Positions 6,903 through 7,533 of a stretch of 7,533 nt of DNA are shown here, in pieces (the first letter of the stretch is position 1; each line of letters begins with the position of its first letter). The notes under the pieces were generated by a model. It was not told the origin of the DNA and made no database searches. It was given only the letters and a program-made list of their open reading frames with translations. Source of the DNA: Clostridia bacterium (GTDB lineage: Bacteria; Bacillota; Clostridia; Oscillospirales; QAMX01); contig JAFYNU010000384.1 in the NCBI GenBank assembly GCA_017547975.1, forward strand, positions 1-7,533, written 5' to 3'. The translations under genes were made by a program, and so were the position numbers.

Positions 6903-7316
6903 ATGGTAAAAGAACTGGTTCACGATTCCCTTTTCCTGGCCATGCCCTCTGCCGAGGCCACAAGGGAGGATATTCCCGCCGCAAGCGACCTGCTGGAAAC
7001 CCTGAAAGCCCACAGGGAGGAGTGTGTGGGCATGGCGGGGAACATGATCGGTGTCCGGCGGCGCATCATTGCCTTTCTTGCGGGGACGGAGTACATGGTC
7101 ATGCTCAACCCGGTCATCCTGAAGGCCGAAGGCCCCTACGAAACCGAGGAGGGGTGCCTGTCGCTTTTGGGGGGACCCCGGAAAACCAAACGCTATCAGA
7201 AAATTAAGGTGCAATACCAGACCATCGATTTCCAGACCAGAATCAAAAATTTCCAGGGCTTCACCGCCCAGATCATCCAGCACGAAGTGGATCATTGCAA
7301 CGGCGTTTTGATTTGA
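6903..7316 (+). CDS. Peptide deformylase-like protein with a substituted motif I
   Basis: A 137-residue protein, shorter than most deformylases (about 150-200). Motif II, EGCLS (83-87, metal ligand Cys85), and motif III, QHEVDH (126-131, ligands His127 and His131, catalytic Glu128), are intact. Motif I, normally GxGLAAxQ, reads VGMAGNMIG (42-50): Met48 lies where the oxyanion-stabilising Gln should be. Similar GMAANMIG forms are, from memory, common in a clostridial deformylase subfamily. Deformylases remove the N-formyl group from new proteins using a metal (usually Fe2+). Here the metal site is kept but the Gln is lost, so activity on formyl-methionine may be altered or absent. It is the last gene of the operon, 10 bases after the GH110-like gene, and its 3' end forms half of the terminator stem. 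If this is a second copy, the housekeeping def lies elsewhere; that cannot be seen here. Confidence 0.87.
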   Translation: MVKELVHDSLFLAMPSAEATREDIPAASDLLETLKAHREECVGMAGNMIGVRRRIIAFLAGTEYMVMLNPVILKAEGPYETEEGCLSLLGGPRKTKRYQKIKVQYQTIDFQTRIKNFQGFTAQIIQHEVDHCNGVLI

Positions 7317-7334
7317 TCAAAACGCCGTTTTTTT
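7299..7334 (+). terminator. Strong intrinsic terminator overlapping the end of the deformylase-like gene
   Basis: A perfect 14-bp stem, AACGGCGTTTTGAT (7299-7312) with its complement at 7316-7329, closes on a 3-base TTG loop. Seven T follow from 7328 to 7334, the first two of them paired in the stem. The 5' arm encodes the last residues of the protein, and the TGA stop (7314-7316) spans loop and stem. No matching A tract precedes it, so it acts on + strand transcripts only. Confidence 0.92.
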
Positions 7335-7349
7335 GCAAGCCTCGTAATA

Positions 7350-7378
7350 TTCACAAAAGCTGGTTTCTGTGGTACAAT
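7350..7378 (+). promoter_or_regulatory. Extended -10 promoter for sbcD
   Basis: TTCACA (7350-7355, 5 of 6 matches to consensus), a 17-base spacer, and TACAAT (7373-7378, 5 of 6), with TGG (7370-7372) just before the -10. Transcription would start near 7385, about 27 bases ahead of the ATG at 7412. It follows the operon terminator directly, which fits a new transcription unit. Confidence 0.72.
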
Positions 7379-7411
7379 AGAAAAAAGAATCCGAATCACA
7401 CGGAGGAAACC

Positions 7412-7533
7412 ATGAAATTCATTCACCTTTCCGACCTGCACCTGGGCAAACGCATGAACGAGTATTCCCTGGCGGAGGATCAGGCGTATATATTGAAACA
7501 AATCCTGAAAATCATCGAAGAGCAAGCCCCCGA
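7412..7533 (+). CDS. sbcD: Exonuclease SbcCD subunit D, N-terminal fragment
   Basis: Forty complete codons reach the right edge of the window. The opening MKFIHLSDLHLGKRMNEYSL is the calcineurin-like metallophosphoesterase start of SbcD/Mre11-type nucleases, with the first metal-binding motif DxH at Asp8 and His10 and the GK that follows in SbcD proteins. With SbcC (usually the next gene, outside this window) it cuts DNA hairpins and ends, protecting replication forks from palindromes. An SD (GGAGG at 7402-7406) lies 5 bases before the ATG. The gene is separated from the sugar operon by a terminator and a promoter of its own, so the link between them is only proximity. Another metallophosphoesterase, such as a YhaO-type protein, is the main alternative since only the first motif is visible. 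Confidence 0.88.
   Translation, partial: MKFIHLSDLHLGKRMNEYSLAEDQAYILKQILKIIEEQAP

Noticed and set aside
964..6904. Long antisense open frames at 964-2259, 2219-3316, 3392-5074 and 5294-6904 on the - strand
   Set aside because: Each is in codon register with the + strand genes beneath it, so it stays open simply because those genes almost never use TTA, CTA or TCA codons. The translations are rich in His, Gly and Val with no recognisable domain, and the + strand proteins are clearly real.
7317..7411. Possible small RNA or riboswitch between the operon and sbcD
   Set aside because: The 95 bases are accounted for by the terminator, a promoter with good spacing and an SD; no further conserved fold is apparent and the expected leader is only about 27 bases.

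Overview
The window looks like chromosomal DNA from a GC-rich member of the Clostridia, perhaps the Oscillospirales or another gut or rumen lineage. Three things suggest this: strong AGGAGG-type ribosome binding sites, a cellobiose 2-epimerase whose active-site spacing closely follows the Ruminococcus albus enzyme as I recall it, and phosphatase and deformylase-like proteins of the kind common in Clostridia. The lineage is an inference. All eight genes lie on the + strand, packed tightly, with no mobile element, CRISPR array, tRNA or rRNA visible. No stretch over 300 bases lacks a gene.

Layout. (1) 1-2172: two adjacent right-handed beta-helix, GH28-like proteins. The first is cut by the left edge; the second begins 13 bases after it with an SD that overlaps the first gene's stop codon. 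(2) 2186-3424: a single Eis-type GNAT acetyltransferase gene with its own promoter and a strong intrinsic terminator. (3) 3422-7334: a four-gene operon (cellobiose 2-epimerase, low-molecular-weight protein tyrosine phosphatase, GH110-like alpha-galactosidase, peptide deformylase-like protein). Its promoter is built into the 3' arm of the preceding terminator, and its own terminator overlaps the last codons of the deformylase-like gene. (4) 7350-7533: an extended -10 promoter and the first 40 codons of sbcD.

How the genes may work together. None of the sugar enzymes whose N-terminus is visible has a signal peptide, so they would act in the cytosol on imported oligosaccharides. The GH110-like protein would remove terminal alpha-galactose, the epimerase would convert a beta-1,4-linked reducing-end glucose to mannose (or the reverse), and the GH28-like proteins would trim uronic-acid-containing or related oligosaccharides. 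The roles of the phosphatase and deformylase-like protein in this operon are not obvious. The clearest points worth following up are the apparently cytosolic GH110-like enzyme with an intact Asp trio, the odd operon content, the deformylase-like protein with Met where the catalytic Gln should be, and the promoter fused to a terminator. I did not find evidence for a wholly new defence or mobile system.
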